A stretch of DNA of 64,000 bases from PALSA-1440 sp050011195 (GTDB lineage Bacteria; Verrucomicrobiota; Verrucomicrobiia; Limisphaerales; UBA8199): contig JBEKJO010000013.1 in assembly GCA_050011195.1 (NCBI GenBank), positions 9,717 through 73,716 of the forward strand, given 5' to 3'. Below the pieces are notes generated by a model that saw nothing but the letters and a program-made list of their open reading frames with translations, had not been told where the DNA came from and did not search any database. The position numbers were made by a program, and so were the translations under genes. Shown here piece by piece: positions 42,184 through 51,186 of the stretch (position 1 is the first letter of the stretch; each line of letters starts with the position of its first letter).

Positions 42184-42831
42184 ATGGCGTTGTGCTTGAG
42201 CAAACTCACCACCCCGATGCCGGGGTGTCTCCTGCGGAATGGGCCGCGGGTCTTCGCCTTGCTCGGCAAAGCCACGCCTCTCGGATTAGCCGCCTTCGGC
42301 CGCGAGGACGTCTCCCGCAGTTGGGCTTTGACCGCCGAATTCGGCTGCCTGCGCCTGGAACGCCTGTCCGGCGACGAAGAAGTGACCGGGGAACAGTTGT
42401 TCCTGCCGCTGCCCGCCGACTACAACTACGGCATCACCGGCCCCGACAAATCTCCCGAGACGACCCGGGCGGTGTTTGGGCTGCTGGCTTCGGAACTGGA
42501 GCAACTGGTCAGCGTCTTGCGACGCGGGGGTTTCCCGGTCCTGGGTTTCTCCCAGCAGGACCTGCGCTGCAGCCTCACCTGCTGCGTCATCCCGGGGTAT
42601 TGGCCGCATGTGGTGACCTCCAACATGGCGCTGCACGGGAACGTGGTTTCACTAGAGGCGTTCGTGCGGGTGATGGTGGCTTCCCTGCCCCAAGCCCGGC
42701 TCAGCGCGCGGTTTCCCGACCTGCAGCCGGTGTTCGAGTGGATGATGAGGGTTGTGGTCAAGCGGCGGCGTGGCATTCCTTACAGCCGGGAGATGCTGGA
42801 GGCAGCGCCGGGGCCTGGGGAACTCCACTGA
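42184..42831 (+). CDS. Hypothetical protein
   Basis: 215 residues, no recognised family. It is soluble with a mixed alpha/beta pattern: FALLGKATPLGLAAFGRED, CLRLERLSGDEEVTGEQLFLPLP, then helical segments (ELEQLVSVLRRGG; AFVRVMVASLPQARLSARFPDL). A Cys pair in LRCSLTCCVIPG is notable. It runs divergently from the DCC-LMF1 gene and alone. ATG 42184 is used, though no strong ribosome-binding site is visible. Confidence 0.6.
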   Translation: MALCLSKLTTPMPGCLLRNGPRVFALLGKATPLGLAAFGREDVSRSWALTAEFGCLRLERLSGDEEVTGEQLFLPLPADYNYGITGPDKSPETTRAVFGLLASELEQLVSVLRRGGFPVLGFSQQDLRCSLTCCVIPGYWPHVVTSNMALHGNVVSLEAFVRVMVASLPQARLSARFPDLQPVFEWMMRVVVKRRRGIPYSREMLEAAPGPGELH

Positions 42832-42858
42832 GCTGGGTGGTGGAGTGATTGGACGGGG

Positions 42859-42898
42859 TGGAGTAACGGAGTAATGGAGTGATGGAGCGGTGGGATAC
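42859..42898. repeat. Octamer tandem array (TGGAGTAA type)
   Basis: TGGAGTAA, CGGAGTAA, TGGAGTGA, TGGAGCGG, TGGGATAC in 8-bp phase, preceded by TGGAGTGA at 42841. Same family as 26753-26784. Confidence 0.8.
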
Positions 42899-42939
42899 TG
42901 GAAAACGCAACACTCTAGCACGCTCGCTAAACCGCATCC

Positions 42940-43410
42940 TCATCTCGTCTGTGTCTCCGGTAATCTCGGCTGCCTGGCACTCCTCTGTGCCTGAATGAAA
43001 CTGGCAGCACCAAAAGCAATAAAGCATGCGCCGACAATACCGAGAAGAACCCTCTGATCCGCCATGCCTCCCACAACCAAAATCACTCCAACTATCGAGC
43101 AGAATGTGCCTAATCCCCAACGAAAGTTGCGATTCTCTCGAATGTGGCTGGTCAACTGCGCAGCGATGTAGTCGGTGGGCTGGCCAGTGCGCTGAACCGC
43201 AGCCGGCACGACCAACTGAGCCTTCGTGGGAGTTGTGGAAAGCTGAATGTTGCGCTCAACAAGTTGGATAATGGCCCGTGCGCTCTCTTCACAACGACTG
43301 CGGCAGGCGAGCCCCTTGCTGAGATCAACCGCACATTCGGCACACACTCCCTTGCCACATGACTTGCATGTGCCAACGGCCTCTTTGTCCTGATGGTAGA
43401 AACAATGCAT
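42940..43410 (-). CDS. B-box-like zinc finger membrane protein
   Basis: 156 residues. The N-terminal zinc-binding region (HCFYHQDKEAVGTCKSCGKGVCAECAVDL, with a later C-RSRC) matches bacterial B-box/rhomboid-associated zinc fingers. The C-terminal two helices (WGLGTFCSIVGVILVVGG; VLLGIVGACFIAFGAASFI) form a membrane hairpin. Function unknown. It stands just downstream of the HEAT-repeat gene's end region but on its own, with a start at 43410. Confidence 0.8.
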   Translation of the reverse strand: MHCFYHQDKEAVGTCKSCGKGVCAECAVDLSKGLACRSRCEESARAIIQLVERNIQLSTTPTKAQLVVPAAVQRTGQPTDYIAAQLTSHIRENRNFRWGLGTFCSIVGVILVVGGMADQRVLLGIVGACFIAFGAASFIQAQRSARQPRLPETQTR

Positions 43411-43436
43411 GATGTGCGAAGTCCTCTAACCATTCG

Positions 43437-45449
43437 TTACGGCTTGGCCTGGATTTTCTGGAGCGCTTCCCGGGCAGCCTTGGGATGCTTGGCTTTGATG
43501 GCCTCGGCGATTTTCTTTACGGCAACCTCGGCCTCGGCGCGGACGCCGGGGTTGGCGAGCAGGGGCAAGGCGAGGTCCAAGGCCTCCGGTTGGGCCGCTC
43601 CGCCCAGAGCGCCCAGAATCAGCCGGAGGTCGGCGTCGCTGCGCGCGCCTTCAAGCAACTGGCGATAGCGCTCAATCAGACCGGGGCTCGGGTGGGCATT
43701 CTCGTCACCCGCGAGGCGAACCAAACCCCGCAGAGCCAGCCCGCGCAGTGCCTCAACCCCCGGCTGGCGATAGATGGCGGACAAGGCGTCCCAGGCTGAG
43801 GCATCCGGCCAATCGGCCAGCGCGCGGACCGCGGCGTCGCGCACGCGAGTGTCGGAGTCAGCGGTGGCGGCTTGGAGGGCGGCCAGTGCGGGGGCATCGC
43901 CGCAGCAGGGCAATAGTCCCAGCAAGGCGTTGTGGCTGTCAACGCTTTGCGCCCAGCCCAGCGCCTCGCGGACGAGGGCAGAGCGGCGGGCGGGTTGGTC
44001 AATTCTGGCGATGGCTTGCGCGGCGGCGCTTTCCGCCTCGGAACGCACTTCCGCGTCGCGTGTTGCTGTGAGCCGCTCCAGCAGCGGGGTGACTTCCTTC
44101 CCGGTAGCGGTCTTGGTGAGGGCGCGCAGGGCCGCTTTGGCGACTGCGGGGTCAGACTGACCGGCCTCGGTGAGCAACAGTGGATTGGCTGCCGGCCCCT
44201 CGCGTCGGGCAATGACGAAAATAAGATTGGCACGCGTGCCGCCGGACGACTTCTTCAATGCCGCGACGATGGCCCGGTCGGTTTGCACGCCGCCCGACAG
44301 GCTGATGAGGGCCGATTCCAGGGCGCGGCGTTCCTCGGCGTCCTTCGAGTGATCCAGAGTGCGAGCCAGCGGCGCGACGCACCAGGTGTCCCCCATGCGG
44401 CCCAGGGCATTGATCGCCGCTCGCCGAACAACGGCATCCGGCGACGCCAGGCTGTTGCCGATGGCTGTGCAGGCCGCGAGGTCGCCGCGCGCCGCGAGAC
44501 TATCAATCATCCAGACCTGCTCTTGAGGAGGGAGCTTGGGGAGTTCGGCGGCGAATACGTCCGAGGCGTCCTTGGACCGCAAGGCGGGCACCCGGGCGAT
44601 GGCAACCGGTTTGAGCGTATCGTCCGAACCGCTCAAGACCCGGAGTATGCGCTGCTGGCCCTGGTCCGTATCCAGGCGAAGCAACCCGTCGAAGGCGGCC
44701 CTCCGGACATAAGCCGGCTGCGAGGGCGCGAGCAGGTCCTCGTAAAGAGGGATTGCCGCTTTAGGATCGCGCGAGGCAGCGCGAGCTTCGGCGCAGCGGA
44801 GAGTCGCCTCGATCAGGGCGGATTGCAGAGCGGAGTCCGCGTCTTTGGGGAGGGCGATGATGGCTTTCCAGGCGGCCTGATCGGCGATTTTGCCGAGCGC
44901 TGCGATGGCGGCCTTTGCGACGGATACGTCGGCATCCGCAGCGCACCGGGCGAGCAATTGGACCGCCTTCGCATCCCGGCGGTCGCCGAGCGTGTCAATG
45001 ATTTGAATGCGGGCGGCGGCACGCGCGGAAGGAAGGGCCGCGCGGAGAATTTCGTCGGCTTTGCCGGGCGGGTAAGTGGTCAAAGCCAAGCAGGCGATGC
45101 CGGCGGTTTCTTCGCTCTGCAAGAGCTTACCCAGGGCCGGCAGGGCGCTCTTGCTCCCGATAATGCCCAATTGTTTGCAGGCGAACCGGCGCGCCTCAAA
45201 GGTGGAAGTGGGCGCGAGCAGCCGCACCAGGCCGGCCTCCAGTCGCTTGCGCACGGCGGGAGAAGGCTGGCACACCAATTCCTCGAGGCGCCGGAACGGC
45301 TCGCGGCTCTGGCCGGGCTGATAAGTGGCGGCCTCAGCCACGAGTTGAGCGATGTCGGCTTCTTTAGGCGGCGGGGCGGAAGACGCCGGCATTGCCAGGG
45401 CAGCCGCAAGGCCGATGAAGAGAAGGAATGTGAGTCGTCGTGTTCTCAT
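43437..45449 (-). CDS. Exported HEAT/PBS-lyase-repeat protein
   Basis: 670 residues. Signal peptide (MRTRRLTFLLFIGLAAALAMPASS). The rest is a stack of about 15-17 HEAT-like helical repeats, with recurrent patterns such as SALPALGKLLQSEE, DADVSVAKAAIAALGKIADQAAW, DAVVRRAAINALGRMGDTW and DTRVRDAAVRALADW. HEAT proteins are binding scaffolds. In this group exported HEAT proteins are common near oxidoreductases and sugar-related enzymes. It lies downstream of the Gfo/Idh gene with a heptamer array at the junction. Start at 45449; the upstream 32 residues are the array translated. Confidence 0.85.
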   Translation of the reverse strand: MRTRRLTFLLFIGLAAALAMPASSAPPPKEADIAQLVAEAATYQPGQSREPFRRLEELVCQPSPAVRKRLEAGLVRLLAPTSTFEARRFACKQLGIIGSKSALPALGKLLQSEETAGIACLALTTYPPGKADEILRAALPSARAAARIQIIDTLGDRRDAKAVQLLARCAADADVSVAKAAIAALGKIADQAAWKAIIALPKDADSALQSALIEATLRCAEARAASRDPKAAIPLYEDLLAPSQPAYVRRAAFDGLLRLDTDQGQQRILRVLSGSDDTLKPVAIARVPALRSKDASDVFAAELPKLPPQEQVWMIDSLAARGDLAACTAIGNSLASPDAVVRRAAINALGRMGDTWCVAPLARTLDHSKDAEERRALESALISLSGGVQTDRAIVAALKKSSGGTRANLIFVIARREGPAANPLLLTEAGQSDPAVAKAALRALTKTATGKEVTPLLERLTATRDAEVRSEAESAAAQAIARIDQPARRSALVREALGWAQSVDSHNALLGLLPCCGDAPALAALQAATADSDTRVRDAAVRALADWPDASAWDALSAIYRQPGVEALRGLALRGLVRLAGDENAHPSPGLIERYRQLLEGARSDADLRLILGALGGAAQPEALDLALPLLANPGVRAEAEVAVKKIAEAIKAKHPKAAREALQKIQAKP

Positions 45450-45505
45450 AGTAGAGATGGACTTAGGCGTGCGTTCGAGGTGATACGGTGGAAGCGTCAA
45501 ATGCT

Positions 45506-45533
45506 CGTAAATCGTAAATCGTAAATCGCAAAT
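45506..45533. repeat. Heptamer array (CGTAAAT)
   Basis: Three CGTAAAT units and one CGCAAAT, contiguous, between the Gfo/Idh stop and the HEAT gene start. Last unit touches the Gfo/Idh stop codon. Confidence 0.88.
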
Positions 45534-46822
45534 CACGCCCTCCACGGCGCGCGCGGTTCGCGGTAGAGCATCCGGTTAGCTTCTTCGACATCGAAGCGCT
45601 CCTTGACCGGGTCCCACTTGAGCTTGCGGCCGAGCCGCAGGCTGATGGTCCACGCCTGGCAGATGGTGATCGCGCGGTGCGCGACTTCCGGGTTGCAGGA
45701 GGCGGGGGTGCGGCTGCGAATGCAATTGAGCAGGTTGCGCACGTGGTCGGAGGCGTCGCCCCAGCCCGCCGTGCTCGCCCCTTTGAGGCTGAGAATAGAT
45801 TTCGGCTCGGCGGTCACGAGGTCAGTCTCGTCATCCACTTGAATCCATCCCTCGGTGCCGATAAAGCGGATGTAGCGGTCTTTGAACGCCCCCCGCTGAT
45901 ACATGACACCGGTGACACCATTGGCATATTTGCAACGGCCCACGCCGGTAATCGGGGTGTCGCTGCAGAATTTCGCGGGGTCGGGAAGCTCCCCTTGGGC
46001 TTCGAACTCCAGCGGGCCGGTGTGGTCGGTGTCGAGCGCCCATTGCATCTGATCGGTGTAATGGCAGCCCATGTCCGTCATCACGCCTTCGGCGGTGTCC
46101 CAGAAATATTGCCAGGCGTTGACGCGGGCGGGCACAAACGGATACCACGGGGTTTGACCCAGCCACATATCGTAATCCCAGCCTGCGGGGACAGGCGTTG
46201 CCTTCTCGTGGGCAACGCCCGGCCCGGCCCACACCTGCATTTCGACCGTGTGCACGCGGCCAAGTTTGCCTTGCCGGACCATCTCCATCGCGAAGCGATA
46301 GGAAGCGGTCGAACGGCGCTGGGTGCCGGCCTGGTAGATGGCGCCGAAGCGGCGGCAGGTATCCACCAGCGCGCGGCCTTCAGCAATGGTGAGCGTGACC
46401 GGCTTCTCGCAATAGATGTCCTTGTCCGCGCGGGCGGCGTAAATCGAGCCCAGCCCATGCCAGCGGTTGCCGGTGGCAATCGAGACCGCGTCCACGTCTT
46501 TGCGCGCCAGCAGATCGCGGAAATCAGGGTAGGCGGCGCAATCCTGGTTGCCGTAATGGGCGTCCACTTTTTCCTTCGCGGTCTTCAGGCGGTCGGCGCG
46601 GCAATCGCTAACCGCCAGATACTGGATTTCGGCAAAGGAGAGGAAATTCGGGAGCGTGCCCAGGGCGCGGTTGCCGACGCCGATGGCGCCGAAAACGATT
46701 CTATTGCTTGGGGCGACGGCGCCGTTCAGACCGAGCACGGAGCCGGGGAGGATCAGGGGCAAGGCGGCGGCGGCGCTGGCGCGCTTCAGGAACTGGCGGC
46801 GGCTTAAAGGGTGTGATTTCAT
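45533..46822 (-). CDS. Tat-exported Gfo/Idh/MocA-family oxidoreductase
   Basis: 429 residues. A twin-arginine signal (SRRQFLKRASAAAALPLILP) is followed by the Rossmann NAD-binding domain (VFGAIGVGNRALGTL) and the family motif EKPVTLTIAEGRAL. The C-terminal domain has WQYFWDTAEGVMTDMGCHYTDQ, with the His/Asp catalytic region. Such secreted enzymes bind NAD tightly and act on sugars or cyclitols in the periplasm. Upstream of the HEAT gene in the same direction. Confidence 0.92.
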   Translation of the reverse strand: MKSHPLSRRQFLKRASAAAALPLILPGSVLGLNGAVAPSNRIVFGAIGVGNRALGTLPNFLSFAEIQYLAVSDCRADRLKTAKEKVDAHYGNQDCAAYPDFRDLLARKDVDAVSIATGNRWHGLGSIYAARADKDIYCEKPVTLTIAEGRALVDTCRRFGAIYQAGTQRRSTASYRFAMEMVRQGKLGRVHTVEMQVWAGPGVAHEKATPVPAGWDYDMWLGQTPWYPFVPARVNAWQYFWDTAEGVMTDMGCHYTDQMQWALDTDHTGPLEFEAQGELPDPAKFCSDTPITGVGRCKYANGVTGVMYQRGAFKDRYIRFIGTEGWIQVDDETDLVTAEPKSILSLKGASTAGWGDASDHVRNLLNCIRSRTPASCNPEVAHRAITICQAWTISLRLGRKLKWDPVKERFDVEEANRMLYREPRAPWRA

Positions 46823-47212
46823 GGCGGTCTCAGATATGTGACAGGTTCGGACTCATGTAACGGCACAATATGCCCAGCCGGAAGCGGGGTTGTAAACACA
46901 AGATTCTTGGAGCCGGACATTCTTGTCCGCTTTGGCATTGGTCCATGCCTGGAAGCGGACAAGAATGTCCGCGCTCCGATTTCCCTGCGGAGCGTCGAAT
47001 TCCCAGACCGGTCAGGGAAGAAGCTCTTTGGCCATGCTGTAAAAAAGAAGACAACTGCCTGGTGCGCGGAACAAGGGTTTTCCAGCCAATATGGCCGCGT
47101 TTTCCCAGAGAATGGGTGTGATGAAGCAGGCTGGCGAGGTCGGCACGCCCATTGCTCCGGGCGAGGCGACTCGATAGAAGATATTGAACGTTTTCGAGGA
47201 CAAGTTGTTTTA
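46823..47212. other. Intergenic region with a palindromic repeat
   Basis: About 390 bp between the divergent Gfo/Idh and CBM48 genes. It holds the inverted repeat at 46909-46977 and no supported gene; both promoters are expected here, but I cannot place them. Confidence 0.6.
46909..46977. repeat. Palindromic repeat (GCCGGACATTCTTGTCCGCTT)
   Basis: Arms at 46909-46932 and 46953-46977 are reverse complements (GGACATTCTTGTCCGCTT / AAGCGGACAAGAATGTCC) around a 20-bp spacer. Each arm itself contains a smaller palindrome, GGACATTCTTGTCC. Confidence 0.9.
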
Positions 47213-47584
47213 ATGGTATCTATGATTAAGACCAGGAAGAAAGCAAAAGATGCGAAAGTAAAAAGCGCCCCACCGACGACGGGGACTGGAGGAGGCGAGG
47301 CGTTGAAGACGGCCTCGCCCAAAGCGAACCGGGTTTCGCTGGAACTGACTAAACCGGAGGCCAAGAATGTGTTCGTGGCTGGCTCCTTCAACGAGTGGAA
47401 GCCAGAGGAAACGCCGCTGATGTGCGTTGGGGATGGACGATGGGCGGGAAACCTGGTGGTAAAGCCTGGCCGGCATGAGTACCTCTTTGTGGTGGACGGC
47501 CAGTGGCTGCCTGACCCGAACGCAAAGGAAAGCGTACAAAATCCGTTTGGCGGCAGGAATTCCGTGCTGGTGGTCTCCGAATAG
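47213..47584 (+). CDS. CBM48/AMPK-type glycogen-binding domain protein
   Basis: 123 residues. A basic N-terminal tail (IKTRKKAKDAKVKS) is followed by a glycogen-binding E-set/CBM48 domain: VSLELTKPEAKNVFVAGSFNEWKP, RWAGNLVVKPGRHEYLFVVDGQW and NPFGGRNSVLVV. The domain resembles AMPK beta subunits and stand-alone E-set proteins of bacteria. It likely binds alpha-glucan or a protein partner. Start at 47213 (MVSMIK); the much longer open frame upstream includes the palindrome and is not coding. Confidence 0.85.
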   Translation: MVSMIKTRKKAKDAKVKSAPPTTGTGGGEALKTASPKANRVSLELTKPEAKNVFVAGSFNEWKPEETPLMCVGDGRWAGNLVVKPGRHEYLFVVDGQWLPDPNAKESVQNPFGGRNSVLVVSE

Positions 47585-47790
47585 CGTTGGAGAGCGTCAA
47601 GCCGGGGAAGCTCCGGCCCCCTCGATAAAGCCGCTCGGGAGGCGTGTGCCGTCCGGTCGGTGGGAACTGATGCAGGGTCGGGACCGCCGTGCAACCCAGC
47701 ACGGGTGATGACCTGATGTACTTGCAGATTCAGGCTCAGGTGTGTGCGCGCATGATTGCAGACAGGGATGGCGTTGGCTAGCTTGGGCGC

Positions 47791-48642
47791 ATGTCACAAA
47801 AGACTTTGACTCTGGGCCACTCGCCCGACCCGGACGATGCGTTCATGTTCTATGGATTGGCGAAAGGGCTGGTCCCCACTCATGGGTTTCGCTTCCAGCA
47901 CATCCTGCAAGACATCCAGACGCTCAACGAGCGGGCCACCCGCGGCGAACTCGACATCTCGGCGGTCAGCATTCACGCTTACGCGTGCGTGAGCGGCCAA
48001 TACGCCCTGCTGCCGAGCGGCGCGAGCATGGGCGACGGCTATGGGCCGATGTTGGTGGCGAAGGAGCAGTTCTCCCGGCCCGAAGTCGCCCGGAAGAAGA
48101 TTGCTGTGCCAGGCACGATGACCAGCGCCTTTCTCGCGCTGCAATTATGGCTGGGCAGGCCGGCGAGAGAGTTTGATTACCTGGTCGTGCCGTTCGACCA
48201 AATCTTTGCCGCCGTCCGCTCGGGCCGGGCGGAGGTCGGGTTAATCATTCACGAGGGACAGCTCACCTACCAGAAGGAGGGTTTGCAAGTCTGCGAGGAC
48301 CTGGGGGTTTGGTGGGGCCGCGAAAACGAGGGTTTGCCGCTGCCACTCGGGGGCAACGTCATTCACAAGCGCCTTCCGCCGGCCACTCGCCGGACGGTGT
48401 CAGACGTGTTGACCGCGAGCATCCAATACAGCCTCGACCATCGCCCCGAAGCGGTGCAGCACGCGCTCCAATATGCCCGCGACATGGGCCGCGATTTGGC
48501 GGACAAGTTTGTCGGGATGTATGTGAACCATTGGACGCTGGACTACGGCGTGAAGGGCCGCGAGTCGATCCGGCGCTTTCTGGGGCGGGCGTTTGAAAGG
48601 GGTTTGATTCCTCAGCAGCCGGAGTTGGAGTTTGTGGCCTGA
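47791..48642 (+). CDS. mqnD: 1,4-dihydroxy-6-naphthoate synthase (MqnD)
   Basis: 283 residues. The N-terminal HSPDPDDAFMFYGL is the MqnD hallmark, and the fold is periplasmic-binding-protein-like (VSIHAYACVSGQYALLPSGASMGDGYGP; KIAVPGTMTSAFLAL; IHEGQLTYQKEGLQ). The enzyme converts cyclic dehypoxanthinylfutalosine to 1,4-dihydroxy-6-naphthoate in the futalosine route to menaquinone. No other mqn gene is nearby. ATG 47791. Confidence 0.92.
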   Translation: MSQKTLTLGHSPDPDDAFMFYGLAKGLVPTHGFRFQHILQDIQTLNERATRGELDISAVSIHAYACVSGQYALLPSGASMGDGYGPMLVAKEQFSRPEVARKKIAVPGTMTSAFLALQLWLGRPAREFDYLVVPFDQIFAAVRSGRAEVGLIIHEGQLTYQKEGLQVCEDLGVWWGRENEGLPLPLGGNVIHKRLPPATRRTVSDVLTASIQYSLDHRPEAVQHALQYARDMGRDLADKFVGMYVNHWTLDYGVKGRESIRRFLGRAFERGLIPQQPELEFVA

Positions 48643-48676
48643 TCCTGGCCGGCCACCTGTCTCGGGGAACCAGCTA

Positions 48677-48892
48677 TTATTTAAGCCGCCAGACGATGCG
48701 CGCCTTGTCCAGATCGTAGGGGGACATTTCCATCTTCACCCGGTCGCCGACCGTCAGGCGGACCCAGCGCTTGCGCATTTTGCCGCAGATGGTGGCCAGG
48801 ACGAGGTGCTTATTGTCGAGTTCCACCCGGAACATCGTGCCCGGGAGCACGGTTTGAACGCGCCCTTCGACTTCGATATGTTCTTCTTTCAT
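48677..48892 (-). CDS. infA: Translation initiation factor IF-1
   Basis: 71 residues, the standard length, a single S1/OB-fold domain: HIEVEGRVQTVLPGTMFRVELDN, LATICGKMRKRWVRLTVGDRVKMEMSPYDL, KARIVWR. It binds the 30S A site and helps IF-2/IF-3. The MKEEHIEVEG start is normal for IF-1. Separated from ribosomal-protein operons. Confidence 0.96.
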   Translation of the reverse strand: MKEEHIEVEGRVQTVLPGTMFRVELDNKHLVLATICGKMRKRWVRLTVGDRVKMEMSPYDLDKARIVWRLK

Positions 48893-48967
48893 AGGCTACT
48901 GCAGCGACGGCCGGGTTTCCTGGCACAGGCAACATCCCGCAGACCGGCCAAAATGGACGCAGCCAGA

Positions 48968-48998
48968 GAAAAGAACGAGGCCCGGTGCGCCCGGGCCC
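48968..48998 (-). terminator. Intrinsic terminator of the RRM gene
   Basis: On the minus strand GGCCCGG and CCGGGCC pair over a short loop, followed by TCGTTCTTTTC. It lies 23 bp after the stop of the RNA-binding protein gene at 49021. Confidence 0.65.
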
Positions 48999-49020
48999 CG
49001 AACGAAGGTGAACCGCTGGA

Positions 49021-49344
49021 TTAGTAACGGTCGCGACCGCCACCGCCACCGCGGCCACCGTAACCCCGGTTACCGCCACCGCCGCCGGGGCGTTCTTCGC
49101 GAGGCCGGGCGATGTTGACGGTCAGGGCGCGCCCGCCCAGTTCTTTGCCGTTGAGGGCGTCGATGGCCTTCTGCGCCTCCTCGGGCGTGCTCATGGTGAC
49201 GAAGGCAAACCCGCGAGGACGGCCGGTTGCCCGGTCCATCATCAGGTTGGCTTCGACGACCGTGCCGTGGGCCGCAAAGGCGTCTTGCAGGTCGTTTTCG
49301 GTGATGTTGAAGGAAAGATTCCCAACAAACAATTTTGCGCTCAT
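49021..49344 (-). CDS. RRM-domain, glycine-rich RNA-binding protein
   Basis: 107 residues. One RNA recognition motif with RNP2 LFVGNLSF and RNP1 RGFAFVTM, then a Gly/Arg-rich tail (GGGGNRGYGGRGGGGGRDRY). This matches bacterial Rbp proteins, known in cyanobacteria and found in others, which are often cold-induced RNA chaperones. The terminator follows. The 5' region (49345-49500) is long, consistent with leader-based regulation, but no structure is asserted. Confidence 0.93.
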   Translation of the reverse strand: MSAKLFVGNLSFNITENDLQDAFAAHGTVVEANLMMDRATGRPRGFAFVTMSTPEEAQKAIDALNGKELGGRALTVNIARPREERPGGGGGNRGYGGRGGGGGRDRY

Positions 49345-49685
49345 GTGATGTCTCTAACTTATACTGTCTTAGACTGACTTTTGCTTTCTCCAGACTGTTC
49401 CCGCTTATCGGGTTTCAAATCATCACTGAACCGAGTTCACCTGAAGATTTACCATGCCATGGAATTGACAAGCTATCTAACAGACGGGCGAACAATGACG
49501 GTTTTCCGCAGAATAGCAAGCCTTTTTTGTCTGAATTTGCGGCAGGCTCCCGGGAGCGGGTTTAGAGGGATTTCCGCCCTGATTCGTGCTCCGGCGCATC
49601 GCCGTATCTCTGGTGCCAACCGCGAGGGGGGAGTGCTCCAAACTGACAAATTGGAAATTATTAGCGGTGCTGCTACCTTGGCGCC
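49345..49685. other. Intergenic region upstream of the RRM gene
   Basis: About 340 bp between the divergent RRM and HD genes. AT content is higher near 49345-49400 (acttatactgtcttagactga). I see no gene, RNA structure or repeat that can be supported. Confidence 0.5.
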
Positions 49686-50294
49686 ATGCATCAATCCGGA
49701 TACCGAGAGGCCCTTGTTGATTTCATCCGCGCCCAGGCGAAGCCGCCGGACAAGTTCAGCCACCAGCCCCGGCTTTATCGCCTGGCGACGCAGTTGGCGG
49801 AAGGCCGGCCCTACGATGACGACGTCCTTTTTGCCGCGGCATGGATGCACGACCTCGGGGTCTTCGTCGGCCATCGCCCGGAAAACCCGGCGGCGCTGGC
49901 CGCCTGGGACCATGTGGCTTATGCCGCCCGCCAAGTGCCCCGAATCCTGAAGCAATTCGGTTTTCCCGAAGGGAAGATTGCGGCCACCATTGAGGCTATT
50001 CGGACACATCTTCCCTCGACCAGGCCGACCTCGTTTGAGGGCACGTTGCTGCGCGATGCGGACATCCTGGAGCAACTCGGGGCCATCGCCGTCCTCCGCA
50101 CGGTCAGCAAAGTGGGCCGCGACACGCGGTTTGTGCGCTATTCCGATGCGGTTCGGGTCCTGCGACGGAATGTCGAGCAACTACCTTCGCAACTGGAGTT
50201 GGCCTCCGCGCGCCGTATCGCCAAAGCGCGGGTGGAAATCCTGAAAGCCTTTCTGGCAGCCGCCGAAACCGAGGCGGACGGAAACGAGTTGTAA
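49686..50294 (+). CDS. HD-domain phosphohydrolase-like protein
   Basis: 202 residues with an HD fold: H in SHQPRLYRLA, the HD pair in AAAWMHDLGVFVGH, a later H in DHVAYAARQV and D in LLRDADILEQLG. Similar small HD proteins act on nucleotides or other phosphoesters; the substrate cannot be read from sequence. It is 45 bp ahead of thiM and in the same direction, so the two could be co-transcribed. Confidence 0.85.
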   Translation: MHQSGYREALVDFIRAQAKPPDKFSHQPRLYRLATQLAEGRPYDDDVLFAAAWMHDLGVFVGHRPENPAALAAWDHVAYAARQVPRILKQFGFPEGKIAATIEAIRTHLPSTRPTSFEGTLLRDADILEQLGAIAVLRTVSKVGRDTRFVRYSDAVRVLRRNVEQLPSQLELASARRIAKARVEILKAFLAAAETEADGNEL

Positions 50295-50339
50295 CCCCTT
50301 GCCAGAACCGGACAGATTATCATCCGTGCAACCGCTACC

Positions 50340-51143
50340 GTGAGACCAACACCCCACGATTTATTGGATAGAGTCCGCCGGCAGAAGCCCGTGGTGCATC
50401 ACCTGACGAACTGGGTGACGATTTACGATTGCGCCCAAGTGGTCAAGACCCTGGGCGCATCGCCCGTGATGGCCCACGCCCGGGAGGAAGCAGCCGAGAT
50501 GGCCCAAATCGCTTCCGCGCTGGTGCTGAATATCGGCACCCTGACGGTCGATTTTGTGGAGGCGATGAAACTCGCCACCCAGAGCGCCAACAAAAAGGGC
50601 ATCCCGGTGGTCCTCGATGTTTGTGGGGCGGGGGCGACGGCGCTGCGCGACAGGAAATGCCTGGAGCTGCTCGATCAAGTCCGGATCGGTGTGATTAAGG
50701 GCAACGCCTCCGAAGTGGCCAGGGTCAGTGGGGAAAGCGTCAAAACGCGCGGCGTCGATGCCACGGAGGTCGGCGGCGACCTGATCTTGCTGGCGGAGAA
50801 GCTGGCGGACCAGCACAAGGCCACAGTGGTAATTACAGGAAAAGTGGACATCGCCACGGACGGCAAGACAACGTATCTCGTAAAGAACGGCCATCCGATG
50901 ATGACGCATCTGGTGGGGACCGGCTGTATGGCAACATCGGTCATTGGAGCTTTTGCCGCGGTGGAACCCGATCTGAGCCTGGCCGCCGCGTGCGCCCTCG
51001 CCTGTTACGAGATCGCGGCGGAAGTTGCCGCCGAAAAGGCCTCCGGCCCCGCGTCGTTCAAGGAGCGGCTGTTTGACTGCCTCTACACCCTGGACCGCGA
51101 GACCGTGGACCGGATGCAGAGGATTGAGCTATCCCCACGGTAA
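50340..51143 (+). CDS. thiM: Hydroxyethylthiazole kinase
   Basis: 267 residues, ribokinase-like ThiM fold. N-terminal VHHLTNWVTIYDCAQVVKTLGASPVMAHA matches the substrate-binding region; nucleotide- and anion-hole motifs follow in DVCGAGATALR and VGTGCMATSVIGAFAAV. It phosphorylates 4-methyl-5-(2-hydroxyethyl)thiazole for thiamine salvage. GTG 50340. No TPP riboswitch was seen upstream. Confidence 0.93.
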   Translation: MRPTPHDLLDRVRRQKPVVHHLTNWVTIYDCAQVVKTLGASPVMAHAREEAAEMAQIASALVLNIGTLTVDFVEAMKLATQSANKKGIPVVLDVCGAGATALRDRKCLELLDQVRIGVIKGNASEVARVSGESVKTRGVDATEVGGDLILLAEKLADQHKATVVITGKVDIATDGKTTYLVKNGHPMMTHLVGTGCMATSVIGAFAAVEPDLSLAAACALACYEIAAEVAAEKASGPASFKERLFDCLYTLDRETVDRMQRIELSPR

Positions 51144-51186
51144 CTCAAAGGCGACTGAGCCGTAGCTTTACCATCCACAAGAGAGG

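Noticed and set aside
43932..45524. Plus-strand 530-codon ORF
   Set aside because: Antisense shadow of the HEAT-repeat gene with typical GC-rich composition.
46838..47212. Upstream extension of the CBM48 gene
   Set aside because: It reads through an intergenic palindrome; the family N-terminus and basic tail fit the 47213 start.
50295..50339. TPP riboswitch upstream of thiM
   Set aside because: The gap is only 45 bp and I see no thi-box sequence.
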